Assembly: GCF_006740045.1 (NCBI RefSeq)
Contig: NZ_AP019749.1
Location: 248,001 to 312,000, forward strand
Source of the DNA: Comamonas terrigena NBRC 13299
Lineage (GTDB): Bacteria > Pseudomonadota > Gammaproteobacteria > Burkholderiales > Burkholderiaceae_C
DNA length: 64,000 bases
Direction: 5' to 3'
Part shown: one piece after another, positions 18,457-30,372 of the stretch
How the letters are laid out: every line of letters begins with the position of its first letter
How positions within the stretch are numbered: the first letter of the stretch is position 1
Position numbers and translations under genes: made by a program
Notes under the pieces: generated by a model
The model's database searches: none
What the model saw: only the letters and a program-made list of their open reading frames with translations
Told to the model about the DNA's origin: nothing

Positions 18457-19572
18457 ATGCAGCCACGCAGCTCCGCATGGACCCTGGCGGCCATCTATGC
18501 CGCGCTGATTGTGTTCGCCAGCCTGTTTCCGTTCGAAGGCTGGCGCGTGCAGGGGGTGGACCCGTGGGTGTTTCTGACGGCGAAGCTGCCGCCTCCCTAC
18601 TGGACCTGGTTCGACGTCAATACCAACATCGCCGGCTATGTGCCCCTGGGCTTTCTGCTGGCGCTGGGCATGCTGCGCGATGGCCGGCGTGCCCGCTGGG
18701 CCGTGCCGCTGGCGGCGCTGCTGGGTGCGGCGCTGTCGCTGGGCATGGAGTTCCTGCAGATCTACCTGCCGCGGCGGGTGCCGTCGAATCTGGACCTGTC
18801 GCTGAACGCCGCGGGCGCGCTGCTGGGGGCCTTGCTGGCGGCGCTGCTGGAGCGCCTGGGGGCTTTGCAGCGCTGGGCGCAGTTTCGTGAGCGCTGGCTG
18901 GCGCCGGGGTCCGGCGGTGCGGTGGCTTTGCTGGCGCTGTGGCCGGCGTCGCTGCTGTTCCCCACGGCCCTGCCATTCGGGCTGGGCCAGGTACTGGAGC
19001 GGCTGGATCTGTGGCTGGACGAGCAGCTGGAAGACACGCCGTTCATGAGTTGGCTGCCGCTGTGGGATGCGCCCATGACGCCGCTGACGCCAGGAGCCGA
19101 GTTGCTGTGCGTGATGCTGGGCCTGCTGATCCCCTGTCTGCTGGGCTACTGCGTCATCACGCACAAGCTGCGGCGGGCGGTGTTTGCGGTCTGCATCGTG
19201 CTGGCGGGGGTGGGGGTGACGGCCCTGTCGGCGGCGCTGACCTATGGGCCGGCGCATGCCTGGGAATGGCTGCAGGCGCCGGGGCGTGCGGCCATCTGGG
19301 GTGGGGTGCTGGTGGCGCTGGCCCTGGTGCCGGTGCCGCGGCGCATCTGCGGCGTGCTGCTGCTGGTGGCCTTGTCCATGCACCTGAGCTGGCTCAACCA
19401 GGCGTCCACCGATGTCTACTTTGCACAGACGCTGCAGGTGTGGGAGCAGGGGCGCTTCATCCGCTTCTACGGTCTGGCCCAGTGGCTGGGCTGGCTGTGG
19501 CCGTACGCCACCCTCATCTATGTGGGCTGGTATGTGGCGCAGCGCGCTGCCGCTCCTAGAATGGCGGCATGA
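18457..19572 (+). CDS. VanZ-like family membrane protein
   Basis: A 371-residue integral membrane protein with many hydrophobic helices. The N-terminal part matches the VanZ-like family (NIAGYVPLGFLLALGM, then LSLGMEFLQIYLPRRVPSNLDL), whose founding member affects teicoplanin resistance; the cellular role here is unknown. The ATG at 18457 follows a GAGGAGGAG Shine-Dalgarno; a GTG at 18397 in the same frame has none. The end overlaps the ferredoxin gene by four bases (ATGA), so these two are coupled. Confidence 0.82.
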   Translation: MQPRSSAWTLAAIYAALIVFASLFPFEGWRVQGVDPWVFLTAKLPPPYWTWFDVNTNIAGYVPLGFLLALGMLRDGRRARWAVPLAALLGAALSLGMEFLQIYLPRRVPSNLDLSLNAAGALLGALLAALLERLGALQRWAQFRERWLAPGSGGAVALLALWPASLLFPTALPFGLGQVLERLDLWLDEQLEDTPFMSWLPLWDAPMTPLTPGAELLCVMLGLLIPCLLGYCVITHKLRRAVFAVCIVLAGVGVTALSAALTYGPAHAWEWLQAPGRAAIWGGVLVALALVPVPRRICGVLLLVALSMHLSWLNQASTDVYFAQTLQVWEQGRFIRFYGLAQWLGWLWPYATLIYVGWYVAQRAAAPRMAA

Positions 19573-19928
19573 GCGATCACTCCCGTGCGCCCGAGGCGCA
19601 AGCCGGCTACTACGCCCGCCACATCTTCTTCTGCCTGAATGAACGCCCCAATGGCGAAGACTGCTGTGCCTTGCATGGCGCGAAGGAGGGCTTCGACCAT
19701 TGCAAGAAGCGGGTCAAGGAAGCCGGTCTGGCCGGCAAAGGCCAGGTGCGCGTGAACAAGGCCGGGTGCCTGGACCGCTGTGCGGCCGGCCCCGTGGCCG
19801 TGGTCTATCCCGAAGGCACCTGGTACACCTTCGTGGACGAGGCGGACATCGATGAAATCGTCGATTCCCACCTGAAGCACGGCCAGGTGGTGGAGCGTCT
19901 GCTGGTGCCACCGGAACTTGGGCGCTAA
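19569..19928 (+). CDS. Thioredoxin-like [2Fe-2S] ferredoxin domain protein
   Basis: A 119-residue soluble protein of the thioredoxin-like ferredoxin family, related to NuoE C-terminal domains and cobalamin-associated 2Fe-2S proteins. Cluster ligands are likely C22 (FFCLNERP), one of C32/C33, and C67 and C71 (KAGCLDRCAAGP), followed by the typical VVYPEGTWYTFVDE. It may carry electrons for an oxidoreductase; no partner is obvious. It overlaps the VanZ-like gene by four bases, probably in one operon with hemJ. Confidence 0.88.
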   Translation: MSDHSRAPEAQAGYYARHIFFCLNERPNGEDCCALHGAKEGFDHCKKRVKEAGLAGKGQVRVNKAGCLDRCAAGPVAVVYPEGTWYTFVDEADIDEIVDSHLKHGQVVERLLVPPELGR

Positions 19929-20012
19929 AACGCGCTCACACGCTTCATTGGCCAAATTACCCTGCTGGACGCGCTGTGTTTGCGCGAGCAGCTCCTGATG
20001 GAATAGCAGTAC

Positions 20013-20657
20013 GTGAATGTGCAGACTGAAAAATTCACCCTGACTGGCGCGGCAGGCGCCATCGAGGCCTTGCGTGACCAGCCCAGCCTGGACGGGGGGC
20101 TGCCGGCCCCGCGCGGCGTGGCGGTGATCACCCATCCCCACCCGCTGTTCGGCGGCACCATGGACAACAAGGTGGTGCAGACCCTGGCACGTGCCTTTGT
20201 GCAGTGCGGCTGGACCACGGTGCGTTTCAATTTCCGTGGTGTGGGCGCCAGCGCCGGCACGCACGATGCAGGCCGCGGCGAGCTGGACGATCTGCTGGCC
20301 GTGGTGCGCCAGGTGGCGCCCGAGGGGCCGCTGGCACTGGCCGGCTTTTCCTTTGGGGCCTTTGTGGCCAGCCATGCCCTGGCCACGCTGTGGCACGAAG
20401 GCCGCATCGCCAAGGCGGTGCTGGTGGGGACGGCGGCCAGCCGCTTCGAGGTGGCGCCTGTGCCACCCGAGGCCCATGAGCGCACGCTGGTGGTCCACGG
20501 CGAGCAGGACGACACCGTGCCCCTGTCCGCCGTGATGGACTGGGCACGGCCACAGATACTGCCTGTAACCGTCGTGCCCGGAGGCGGGCATTTCTTCCAC
20601 GGACAATTGCCGTTGCTCAAAGGGTTGGTTGTGCGCCACCTGCAGTCGGCAGCATGA
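20013..20657 (+). CDS. Alpha/beta hydrolase
   Basis: A 214-residue cytoplasmic hydrolase. The oxyanion-side motif is HPHPLFGGTMDN, the nucleophile elbow is GFSFG (S113), the acid is in GEQDDTVPL and the base in GGGHFFHG, which is the pattern of the small YpfH/UPF0227-like and carboxylesterase-like group common in Proteobacteria. The start is a GTG at 20013 with a weak ribosome binding site; no better start is available. Substrate unknown. It follows the ferredoxin gene by 84 bases and precedes the carboxypeptidase gene. Confidence 0.85.
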   Translation: MNVQTEKFTLTGAAGAIEALRDQPSLDGGLPAPRGVAVITHPHPLFGGTMDNKVVQTLARAFVQCGWTTVRFNFRGVGASAGTHDAGRGELDDLLAVVRQVAPEGPLALAGFSFGAFVASHALATLWHEGRIAKAVLVGTAASRFEVAPVPPEAHERTLVVHGEQDDTVPLSAVMDWARPQILPVTVVPGGGHFFHGQLPLLKGLVVRHLQSAA

Positions 20658-20723
20658 TGGCTGGAAGGCCATCGCTCACCCTTTTTCTTTTGTTTTGTCT
20701 ATTTGTCTGAGCATTCTGTTCCC

Positions 20724-21893
20724 ATGAAAACTGTGAAAACGCACCTGCAAGCCCTGGTTCTAAGTGCGGCCCTGGTGCCGGTCTGGGGTCTGGCGCAGAT
20801 CGCCCAACCCCAACCCCCCGAGATCGCGGCCCGCAACTACCTGCTGATCGATGTGACGGCCAACCAGATCCTGGCCTCCAAGGAGCCGGATGTGGCCATC
20901 GAGCAAGCCTCGCTGACCAAGCTGATGACGGGCTATCTGGTGTTCGACGCGCTGCGCACCAAGAAGATCACGCTGGAGCAGACGCTGCCGGTGAGCGAGC
21001 AGGCCTGGAAGATGCCGGGTTCGCGCATGTTCATCGACCCCAAGATGCAGGTGAAGGTGGACGACCTGCTGCACGGCATGATCGTGCAGTCGGGCAACGA
21101 TGCGACCATGGCGCTGGCCGAGGGCGTGGGCGGCAGCAAGGAAAATTTCGTGCGCCTCATGAACGAGCAGGCCAAGGCCCTCGGCATGAAGAACACCTCG
21201 TACAAGAACCCCGAAGGCCTGACCGAGCCGGGCCACCTGACGACGGCGCGTGACCTCTCCATCCTGGCCACGCGCCTGATGCATGACTTCCCCCAGTACA
21301 TGCACTACTACGCGACCAAGCAGTACCGCTACCCGGGCACGCCTGCGTCCAATAGCAACAATCGCAACGCTTTGTTGTTCCGTGATCCCACGGTGGACGG
21401 ACTGAAGACCGGTCACACCGCTGCCGCGGGCTACTGCCTGGTGGCCACGGCCAAGCGCGACATGCCCAATGTGGGCAGCCGCCGCCTGCTGTCCATCGTG
21501 CTGGGTACGGCCAGCGAGAACGCCCGTTCGGGCGAAAGCCAGAAGCTGCTGAACTGGGGTTACACCGCGTTCGACGGCGTCAAGCTGTTCGATGCCGGTC
21601 AGCCCGTGGAAGAGGCCCGTCTGTGGAAGGGCCAGAAGGACGCGCTGAAGATCGGCCAGGAAAGCGCCATTGTGGTGACCGTGCCGGCCGGCAGCGCAGG
21701 CAAGCTGACCACCCAGGTGGTGCGCAAGGATCCGCTGGTGGCCCCCATCGCCAAGGGGCAGAACGTAGGCTCCCTGAAGGTGCTGCTGGGTGCGGACACC
21801 GTGGCCGAAGTGCCTGTGGTGGCGCTGGAAGATGTGCCGGAAGCCGGCTTCTTCGGTCGCCTGTGGGATGCCATCCGCCTCTGGATCATGTAA
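20724..21893 (+). CDS. D-alanyl-D-alanine carboxypeptidase (PBP5/6 type)
   Basis: A 389-residue periplasmic DD-carboxypeptidase (DacA/DacC class) that trims the terminal D-Ala of peptidoglycan pentapeptides. A signal peptide covers residues 1-25. The active-site motifs are SLTK (63-66), SGN (123-125) and KTG (228-230). The C-terminal beta domain is followed by an amphipathic helix (FFGRLWDAIRLWIM) that anchors the enzyme to the outer face of the inner membrane. The ATG at 20724 was chosen; a TTG seven codons earlier is also in frame. A GC stem-loop without T-tract follows (21908-21936). Confidence 0.93.
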   Translation: MKTVKTHLQALVLSAALVPVWGLAQIAQPQPPEIAARNYLLIDVTANQILASKEPDVAIEQASLTKLMTGYLVFDALRTKKITLEQTLPVSEQAWKMPGSRMFIDPKMQVKVDDLLHGMIVQSGNDATMALAEGVGGSKENFVRLMNEQAKALGMKNTSYKNPEGLTEPGHLTTARDLSILATRLMHDFPQYMHYYATKQYRYPGTPASNSNNRNALLFRDPTVDGLKTGHTAAAGYCLVATAKRDMPNVGSRRLLSIVLGTASENARSGESQKLLNWGYTAFDGVKLFDAGQPVEEARLWKGQKDALKIGQESAIVVTVPAGSAGKLTTQVVRKDPLVAPIAKGQNVGSLKVLLGADTVAEVPVVALEDVPEAGFFGRLWDAIRLWIM

Positions 21894-21999
21894 GCAGTCC
21901 GGGCGGAGCGCCGGCGGCCCGTGCCGCTGCCGGCGCGCAAGTGCTTGATTCCACGGGGCTTGTGCAGCCGGTGGTTAGCAAGGGGTTATGCAAGGTCCC

Positions 22000-22028
22000 T
22001 TGCTTGCACTTGACCAAGCTGGTACATT
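22000..22028 (+). promoter_or_regulatory. Probable str operon promoter
   Basis: TTGCTT (22000-22005) and TACATT (22023-22028) are separated by exactly 17 bases, about 77 bases before rpsL. A GCAAGG/CCTTGC dyad (21990-22003) overlaps the -35 box. The A/T-rich leader that follows is typical of ribosomal protein operons. Confidence 0.6.
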
Positions 22029-22104
22029 TGAGGGCTTTTCGGAATTTCCGAAGGGTTTCACGTTTTCGCTTTGAAAAGCAAATTCACGTTTAGGGACGTT
22101 TTTA

Positions 22105-22482
22105 ATGCCAACCATTAACCAACTCGTGCGTCAGGGCCGCACGGTCGAAGTTGTCAAATCCAAGAGCCCTGCTATGGAAAACTGCCCCCAACGCCGTGGC
22201 GTGTGCACCCGTGTGTACACCACCACGCCTAAGAAGCCTAACTCGGCTCTGCGTAAGGTGGCCAAGGTGCGTCTGACCAACGGTTTCGAAGTCATTTCGT
22301 ACATCGGCGGTGAAGGCCACAACCTGCAAGAACACAGCGTGGTGCTGGTTCGCGGCGGCCGTGTGAAGGACTTGCCTGGTGTGCGTTACCACATCGTGCG
22401 CGGTTCGCTTGACCTGCAAGGCGTCAAGGACCGTAAGCAAGCCCGTTCCAAGTACGGTGCCAAGAAGCCTAAGGCCAAGTAA
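22105..22482 (+). CDS. rpsL: 30S ribosomal protein S12
   Basis: A 125-residue decoding-centre protein of the small subunit. [11 protein letters not shown] holds K43 and K44, and [12 protein letters not shown] holds K88, all wild-type at the positions where streptomycin-resistance substitutions arise, so this allele is predicted streptomycin-sensitive. It is the first gene of the fused str/S10 cluster. Codon choice (CGT, GGT, GTG) shifts to that of highly expressed genes compared with the preceding genes. Confidence 0.99.
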   Translation: MPTINQLVRQGRTVEVVKSKSPAMENCPQRRGVCTRVYTTTPKKPNSALRKVAKVRLTNGFEVISYIGGEGHNLQEHSVVLVRGGRVKDLPGVRYHIVRGSLDLQGVKDRKQARSKYGAKKPKAK

Positions 22483-22511
22483 GCCCTGGTTTTTTGAAAA
22501 GACAAGTAGGT

Positions 22512-22629
22512 GCTGTATCCCGCGTGGCGCGAGATTCAGCGTAGTGACCCGAAGCGCAAATGTTTTGTGTGGGTCGAGTAAGTGGGAGTCCAGTTTTGGC
22601 TCTCGCGGTGTCTGAAAAGACGCCAACTG
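22512..22629 (+). promoter_or_regulatory. Structured rpsL-rpsG spacer, candidate S7 autoregulatory element
   Basis: The 168-base spacer contains two strong stem-loops: GCTGtATC.CGCG paired with CGCG.GATtCAGC (22512-22540), and a longer one ending just before the rpsG ribosome binding site (22591-22629) built of CAGTT/AACTG, GGC/GCC and GTCT/AGAC closed by GAAA. In E. coli, S7 represses the str operon at this same intercistronic position. Whether these hairpins imitate the S7 site of 16S rRNA is not shown. Confidence 0.45.
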
Positions 22630-22650
22630 AAGCAAAGATAGAGGTAAAAA

Positions 22651-23124
22651 ATGCCACGTCGTCGCGAAGTCCCCAAACGTGAAATTCTGCCGGATCCCAA
22701 GTTCGGCAATGTCGAGCTGTCCAAGTTCATGAACGTGATCATGGAAGGCGGCAAGAAGGCTGTTGCAGAACGCATCATCTACGGTGCTCTGGAACTGATC
22801 TCCAAGAAGTCGCCCGAAAAGGACGCTCTGGAAGTGTTCACCACCGCCATCAACAACGTGAAGCCCATGGTGGAAGTGAAGTCCCGCCGCGTGGGTGGCG
22901 CCAACTACCAGGTGCCCGTGGAAGTGCGCCCTGTCCGTCGTCTGGCGCTGTCCATGCGCTGGATCAAGGAAGCCGCCCGCAAGCGTGGTGAAAAGTCCAT
23001 GGCCCAGCGCTTGGCCAACGAACTGATGGAAGCCACCGAAGGTCGTGGCGGCGCTATGAAGCGCCGTGACGAAGTGCACCGCATGGCCGAAGCCAACAAG
23101 GCTTTCAGCCACTTCCGCTTCTAA
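22651..23124 (+). CDS. rpsG: 30S ribosomal protein S7
   Basis: A 157-residue primary assembly protein of the 30S head ([17 protein letters not shown], and later [16 protein letters not shown]), full length. In other bacteria S7 is also the translational repressor of the str operon. An AGAGGT-type Shine-Dalgarno precedes the start. A GGCCGCA/TGCGGCC hairpin (23149-23175) lies between this gene and fusA. Confidence 0.99.
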   Translation: MPRRREVPKREILPDPKFGNVELSKFMNVIMEGGKKAVAERIIYGALELISKKSPEKDALEVFTTAINNVKPMVEVKSRRVGGANYQVPVEVRPVRRLALSMRWIKEAARKRGEKSMAQRLANELMEATEGRGGAMKRRDEVHRMAEANKAFSHFRF

Positions 23125-23148
23125 TCGGAATTTCGCTCTCGCGAACGG

Positions 23149-23175
23149 GGCCGCACGCAAAAACTTGCTGCGGCC
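23149..23175 (+). promoter_or_regulatory. Stem-loop between rpsG and fusA
   Basis: A seven-base-pair GC stem with a 13-base loop, followed by TTGTCTC. It could be a weak terminator or processing site lowering or separating fusA expression. A poor promoter-like pair (TTGTCT, TATTGA) follows it. Confidence 0.3.
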
Positions 23176-23270
23176 TTGTCTCGATTTAGAGCGTCCCCAT
23201 ATTGAACTGCTGGCCTTGCACACAAGGCGGGGTCCAGCAGATCTCCCATACGATCAATCAAGGATCCATC

Positions 23271-25379
<2,109 letters not shown>

Positions 25380-25393
25380 GCATTTCGGTCATA

Positions 25394-25444
25394 ATCCGAA
25401 ATTCGCCCGAAGGCAGCTGATGCTGCTTTCGGGCGAACTCGGAT
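25394..25444 (+). promoter_or_regulatory. Long hairpin between fusA and tuf
   Basis: A 16-base-pair arm pair (25402-25417 with 25422-25437, one G-U wobble, loop TGAT) is extended by TCCGA/TCGGA flanks. No T-tract follows, so it is not an intrinsic terminator; an RNase III-type processing site or mRNA-stability element is more likely. Confidence 0.5.
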
Positions 25445-25563
25445 TGAAACAAGTTGCCGGTCTGCGACTGCATGCCGTCCTGTCACCTGTGCGGGGCGAA
25501 ACAGCAATGCGGTGCAGACCTTAAACATCACACAGGTTTGCTCTTTTCTCTGGAGAATTTGCA

Positions 25564-26754
<1,191 letters not shown>

Positions 26755-26779
26755 TTCTTAGCACAACTAGGAATTAACA

Positions 26780-27091
26780 ATGTCCAAGCAAAAGATCCGC
26801 ATCCGCCTGAAGGCATTCGACTACAAGCTGATCGATCAGTCTGCAGCCGAGATCGTTGACACTGCCAAGCGCACCGGCGCGATCGTCAAGGGCCCCGTGC
26901 CCCTGCCGACCCGCATGAAACGCTTCGACATCCTGCGTTCGCCGCACGTCAACAAGACCAGCCGTGACCAGTTCGAAATCCGTACGCACCAGCGTCTGAT
27001 GGACATCGTGGACCCCACCGACAAGACTGTGGACGCCCTGATGAAGTTGGACCTGCCTGCTGGCGTGGACGTCGAAATCAAACTGCAATAA
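26780..27091 (+). CDS. rpsJ: 30S ribosomal protein S10
   Basis: A 103-residue 30S head protein, also the NusE subunit of antitermination complexes. [20 protein letters not shown] and [20 protein letters not shown] are diagnostic (given separately). Unusually, it is separated from rplC by a 204-base structured spacer, so the cluster may be read as a str transcript ending with rpsJ plus a second transcript starting before rplC. Confidence 0.99.
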   Translation: MSKQKIRIRLKAFDYKLIDQSAAEIVDTAKRTGAIVKGPVPLPTRMKRFDILRSPHVNKTSRDQFEIRTHQRLMDIVDPTDKTVDALMKLDLPAGVDVEIKLQ

Positions 27092-27098
27092 GACCTGG

Positions 27099-27199
27099 GT
27101 GAGGTGATTTCGCCTCACATCGGTTCTTCCTTTTAACGCGAACTTGCTTGAAAAAGCAGTTCGCGTTAAAATTTGGAGCTTCGCTAATTTCTAGCGGAG
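27099..27199 (+). promoter_or_regulatory. rpsJ-rplC spacer: hairpins and internal promoter
   Basis: Three hairpins lie in series. GTGAGG/CCTCAC (27099-27118) is followed by an interrupted U-rich stretch. A very long dyad of 18 pairs with a GAAA loop covers 27131-27171. CTTCGCTA/TAGCGGAG (27179-27199) is followed by TTTT. Inside the long dyad, TTGCTT (27144-27149) and TAAAAT (27167-27172) are exactly 17 bases apart, a good sigma-70 promoter starting near 27179, so the third hairpin would be at the very 5' end of the new transcript. It could replace the S10 leader, which in E. coli precedes rpsJ. Confidence 0.6.
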
Positions 27200-27295
27200 T
27201 TTTATCAACCTTCTTTCGTGCGCCTCAGGGCTTTCCTGGTTAGGCGCAACGCTGGGCCAATTGCAGTTACAGCGGCGAAAGTTTTGGAGAAACAA

Positions 27296-27970
27296 ATGAG
27301 TCTGAGCAACTCCCTGGGGTTGCTGGGCCGCAAGGTGGGCATGATGCGTCTGTTCACTGATGACGGGGACGCAGTGCCTGTCACAGTGGTGGATGTTTCT
27401 AACAACCGCGTGACCCAGATCAAAACCCAAGAGAACGATGGCTATGTGGCCCTGCAGGTCACATTCGGCGCACGCAAAGCTTCGCGTGTGACCAAGCCTC
27501 AAGCCGGCCACCTTGCCAAGGCAGGTGTGGAAGCCGGTGAAGTGACCCAAGAATTCCGAGTGACCGAAGAAACTGCTGCCAAGTACGCAGCAGGTGCAGT
27601 GCTGCCCGTGGCAGAACTGTTCGCCGTCGGTCAAAAGGTGGACGTGCAAGGCACTTCCATCGGTAAGGGCTTCCAAGGCACGATCAAGCGTCACAACTTC
27701 GGTGCACAACGCGCTTCGCACGGTAACAGCCGTTCGCACCGCGTGCCCGGTTCTATCGGTATGGCACAAGACCCCGGTCGCGTGTTCCCCGGTAAGCGCA
27801 TGTCCGGCCATATGGGCGACGTGACTGTGACCACCCAAAACCTCGACGTGGTTCGTATCGACGAAGCACGCCAACTGCTCTTGATCAAGGGCGCTGTTCC
27901 TGGCTCCAAGGGTGGCTTCGTGTCCGTGCGTCCCGCCGTGAAGGCCCAAGCTTCTAAAGGAGCGAACTAA
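27296..27970 (+). CDS. rplC: 50S ribosomal protein L3
   Basis: A 224-residue early-assembly protein whose extension reaches the peptidyl transferase centre. [18 protein letters not shown] and [20 protein letters not shown] (in part) identify it. The glutamine in [12 protein letters not shown], methylated by PrmB in other bacteria, is present. The ATG at 27296 follows GGAG. Its stop overlaps the rplD start by one base (TAATG). Confidence 0.99.
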   Translation: MSLSNSLGLLGRKVGMMRLFTDDGDAVPVTVVDVSNNRVTQIKTQENDGYVALQVTFGARKASRVTKPQAGHLAKAGVEAGEVTQEFRVTEETAAKYAAGAVLPVAELFAVGQKVDVQGTSIGKGFQGTIKRHNFGAQRASHGNSRSHRVPGSIGMAQDPGRVFPGKRMSGHMGDVTVTTQNLDVVRIDEARQLLLIKGAVPGSKGGFVSVRPAVKAQASKGAN

Positions 27971-28590
27971 TGCAGCTCGAACTCCTGAATGAGCAAGGCC
28001 AGGCCGCATCCAAGTGCGATGTGCCTGAAACCGTGTTCGGCCGTGATTTCAACGAAGACCTGGTCCACCAGATCGTGACCGCCTTCCGTGCCAACGCACG
28101 TCAAGGTACCCGCGCTCAAAAGGACCGTGAGCAAGTGCGTCACACCACTGCCAAGCCTTTCAAGCAAAAGGGTACTGGTCGTGCACGTGCTGGTATGTCC
28201 TCCTCGCCTCTGTGGCGTGGCGGCGGTCGCATCTTCCCGAATCTGCCTGAAGAAAACTTCACGCAGAAGATCAACAAGAAGATGTACCGCGCCGGCATGG
28301 CTTCCATCCTGTCGCAACTGGCCCGCGAAGGCCGTCTGGCCGTGGTGGACTCCCTGAAGCTGGAAAGCCCCAAGACCAAGGTCCTGGCTGACAAGTTCAA
28401 GTCCATGAACCTGGAGTCGGTGATGGTGATCGCCGAGGAAGTCGACGAGAACCTGTACCTGGCTTCGCGCAATCTGAAGAACGTGTTCGTGGTGGAGCCT
28501 CGCTACGCCGATCCCGTTTCGCTGATCCATTACAAGAAAGTGCTCGTCACCAAGGGCGCAATCGACAAACTCAAGGAGATGTTCGCATGA
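27970..28590 (+). CDS. rplD: 50S ribosomal protein L4
   Basis: A 206-residue protein lining the exit tunnel. The loop [20 protein letters not shown] (tunnel tip) and [14 protein letters not shown] are visible. In E. coli L4 represses the S10 operon by attenuation at a leader hairpin; the rpsJ-rplC spacer is the natural candidate target here. Overlaps the rplW start by four bases. Confidence 0.99.
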   Translation: MQLELLNEQGQAASKCDVPETVFGRDFNEDLVHQIVTAFRANARQGTRAQKDREQVRHTTAKPFKQKGTGRARAGMSSSPLWRGGGRIFPNLPEENFTQKINKKMYRAGMASILSQLAREGRLAVVDSLKLESPKTKVLADKFKSMNLESVMVIAEEVDENLYLASRNLKNVFVVEPRYADPVSLIHYKKVLVTKGAIDKLKEMFA

Positions 28591-28901
28591 GCACGCTCAA
28601 GTTTGACGAAGGTCGTCTGATGCAAGTGTTGGTCGCTCCCATCGTGTCCGAAAAGGCCACCATGGTTGCCGAGAAGTCCAATGCTGTGACATTCAAGGTG
28701 CTGCAGAACGCTACCAAGCCTGAAATCAAAGCCGCTGTTGAACTGCTGTTCAAGGTGGAAGTGGCTGGCGTTTCCGTGGTGAACACCAAGGGCAAGACCA
28801 AGCGCTTCGGCAAGACCGTTGGCCGCCGCGACAATGTGCGCAAGGCTTACGTGATGCTCAAGCCCGGTCAAGAGCTGAACCTGTCTGGGGAGGCTGCTTA
28901 A
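28587..28901 (+). CDS. rplW: 50S ribosomal protein L23
   Basis: A 104-residue protein at the tunnel exit, docking site for SRP and trigger factor. [20 protein letters not shown] and [19 protein letters not shown] are typical. The start ATGA overlaps rplD, and rplB follows two bases later, so translation is coupled. Confidence 0.98.
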   Translation: MSTLKFDEGRLMQVLVAPIVSEKATMVAEKSNAVTFKVLQNATKPEIKAAVELLFKVEVAGVSVVNTKGKTKRFGKTVGRRDNVRKAYVMLKPGQELNLSGEAA

Positions 28902-28903
28902 TC

Positions 28904-29728
28904 ATGGCTGTTATCAAACTCAAGCCCACTTCGCCTGGCCAACGCGGCACGGTGAAGGTGACCCGCGATCACCTGTACAAGGGTGCTCCTCACGCCCCCC
29001 TGCTGGAAGCACAATTCCAGAAGGCCGGTCGTAACAACAACGGTCACATCACAACCCGTCACAAGGGCGGTGGTCACAAGCACCACTACCGCGTGGTGGA
29101 CTTCAAGCGCACCAAGGACGGTATCCCCGCCAAGGTTGAGCGCATTGAATACGACCCGAACCGTACGGCCCACATCGCTCTGGTGTGCTATGCCGACGGC
29201 GAACGTCGCTACATCATTGCTCCTCGCAACCTGGAAGTGGGCGCAACCATCGTCAGCGGCTCTGAAGCGCCGATCCGCGTGGGTAACACCCTGCCGATCC
29301 GCAACATCCCTGTGGGTTCGACCATCCACTGCATCGAGCTGAACATCGGTGGCGGCGCGCAAATCGCCCGTTCCGCTGGTACCTCGGCTACGCTGCTGGC
29401 CCGCGAAGGCATCTACGCCCAAGTGCGTATGCGTTCGGGCGAAGTGCGCAAGGTGCACATCGAGTGCCGTGCCACCATCGGTGAAGTTGCCAACGAAGAA
29501 CACAGCCTGCGCCAACTGGGCAAGGCCGGTGTGAAGCGTTGGATGGGTATCCGTCCGACCGTTCGCGGCGTTGCCATGAACCCTGTGGATCACCCCCACG
29601 GCGGTGGTGAAGGTCGTACCGGTGAAGGCCGTCATGCAGTTGACCCATGGGGCAATCTGACGAAGGGCTACCGTACCCGTAACAACAAGCGCACACAAGT
29701 CATGATTGTGTCGCGTCGTAAAAAGTAA
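28904..29728 (+). CDS. rplB: 50S ribosomal protein L2
   Basis: A 274-residue core protein of the large subunit, needed for subunit association and peptidyl transfer. The C-terminal region [20 protein letters not shown] carries the conserved histidine near the active centre. Full length, directly after rplW. Confidence 0.99.
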   Translation: MAVIKLKPTSPGQRGTVKVTRDHLYKGAPHAPLLEAQFQKAGRNNNGHITTRHKGGGHKHHYRVVDFKRTKDGIPAKVERIEYDPNRTAHIALVCYADGERRYIIAPRNLEVGATIVSGSEAPIRVGNTLPIRNIPVGSTIHCIELNIGGGAQIARSAGTSATLLAREGIYAQVRMRSGEVRKVHIECRATIGEVANEEHSLRQLGKAGVKRWMGIRPTVRGVAMNPVDHPHGGGEGRTGEGRHAVDPWGNLTKGYRTRNNKRTQVMIVSRRKK

Positions 29729-29738
29729 GGGGTAGCAA

Positions 29739-30014
29739 ATGACTCGTTCTCTCAAAAAGGGTCCGTTTGTTGACCATCACTTGTTGGCTAAGGTCGAAAA
29801 GGCCGTCACCACCAAGGACAAGCGCCCTGTTAAGACCTGGTCGCGTCGCTCCATGGTTCTGCCCGAGTTCATCGGTCTGACCATCGCCGTGCACAACGGC
29901 AAGCAGCACGTGCCTGTCTACATCACCGACCAAATGGTAGGTCACAAGCTGGGCGAATTCGCTCTGACTCGTACCTTCAAGGGTCACCCCGCCGACAAGA
30001 AGGCCAAGAAGTAA
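29739..30014 (+). CDS. rpsS: 30S ribosomal protein S19
   Basis: A 91-residue 30S head protein ([16 protein letters not shown], and later [16 protein letters not shown]). It lies between rplB and rplV with short spacers. Confidence 0.99.
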   Translation: MTRSLKKGPFVDHHLLAKVEKAVTTKDKRPVKTWSRRSMVLPEFIGLTIAVHNGKQHVPVYITDQMVGHKLGEFALTRTFKGHPADKKAKK

Positions 30015-30023
30015 GGAACGACC

Positions 30024-30356
30024 ATGTCTGAAACACGTGCAGTCCTCCGTGGCGTCCGCTTGTCGGTTGACAAGGGTCGCCTGGTCGCGGATCTGATCCG
30101 CGGCAAGAAGGTGGATCAAGCTCTGAACATCCTGGCTTTCACGCAGAAAAAAGCTGCCGTGATCGTGAAGAAGGTTCTGGAGTCCGCCATCGCCAACGCT
30201 GAGCACAACGACGGCGCCGATATCGACGAACTGAAGGTCAAGACCATCTTCGTCGAACAAGGCACCACGCTCAAGCGTTTCACCGCTCGCGCCAAGGGCC
30301 GTGGCAACCGCATCAGCAAGCCTACCTGCCACATCTACGTGACCGTGGGTAACTGA
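30024..30356 (+). CDS. rplV: 50S ribosomal protein L22
   Basis: A 110-residue protein with a beta-hairpin reaching into the exit tunnel. [20 protein letters not shown] and the C-terminal [20 protein letters not shown] region are conserved; the macrolide-related hairpin looks normal. rpsC follows after 16 bases. Confidence 0.98.
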   Translation: MSETRAVLRGVRLSVDKGRLVADLIRGKKVDQALNILAFTQKKAAVIVKKVLESAIANAEHNDGADIDELKVKTIFVEQGTTLKRFTARAKGRGNRISKPTCHIYVTVGN

Positions 30357-30372
30357 GGCCTAAAGGAAGAAT

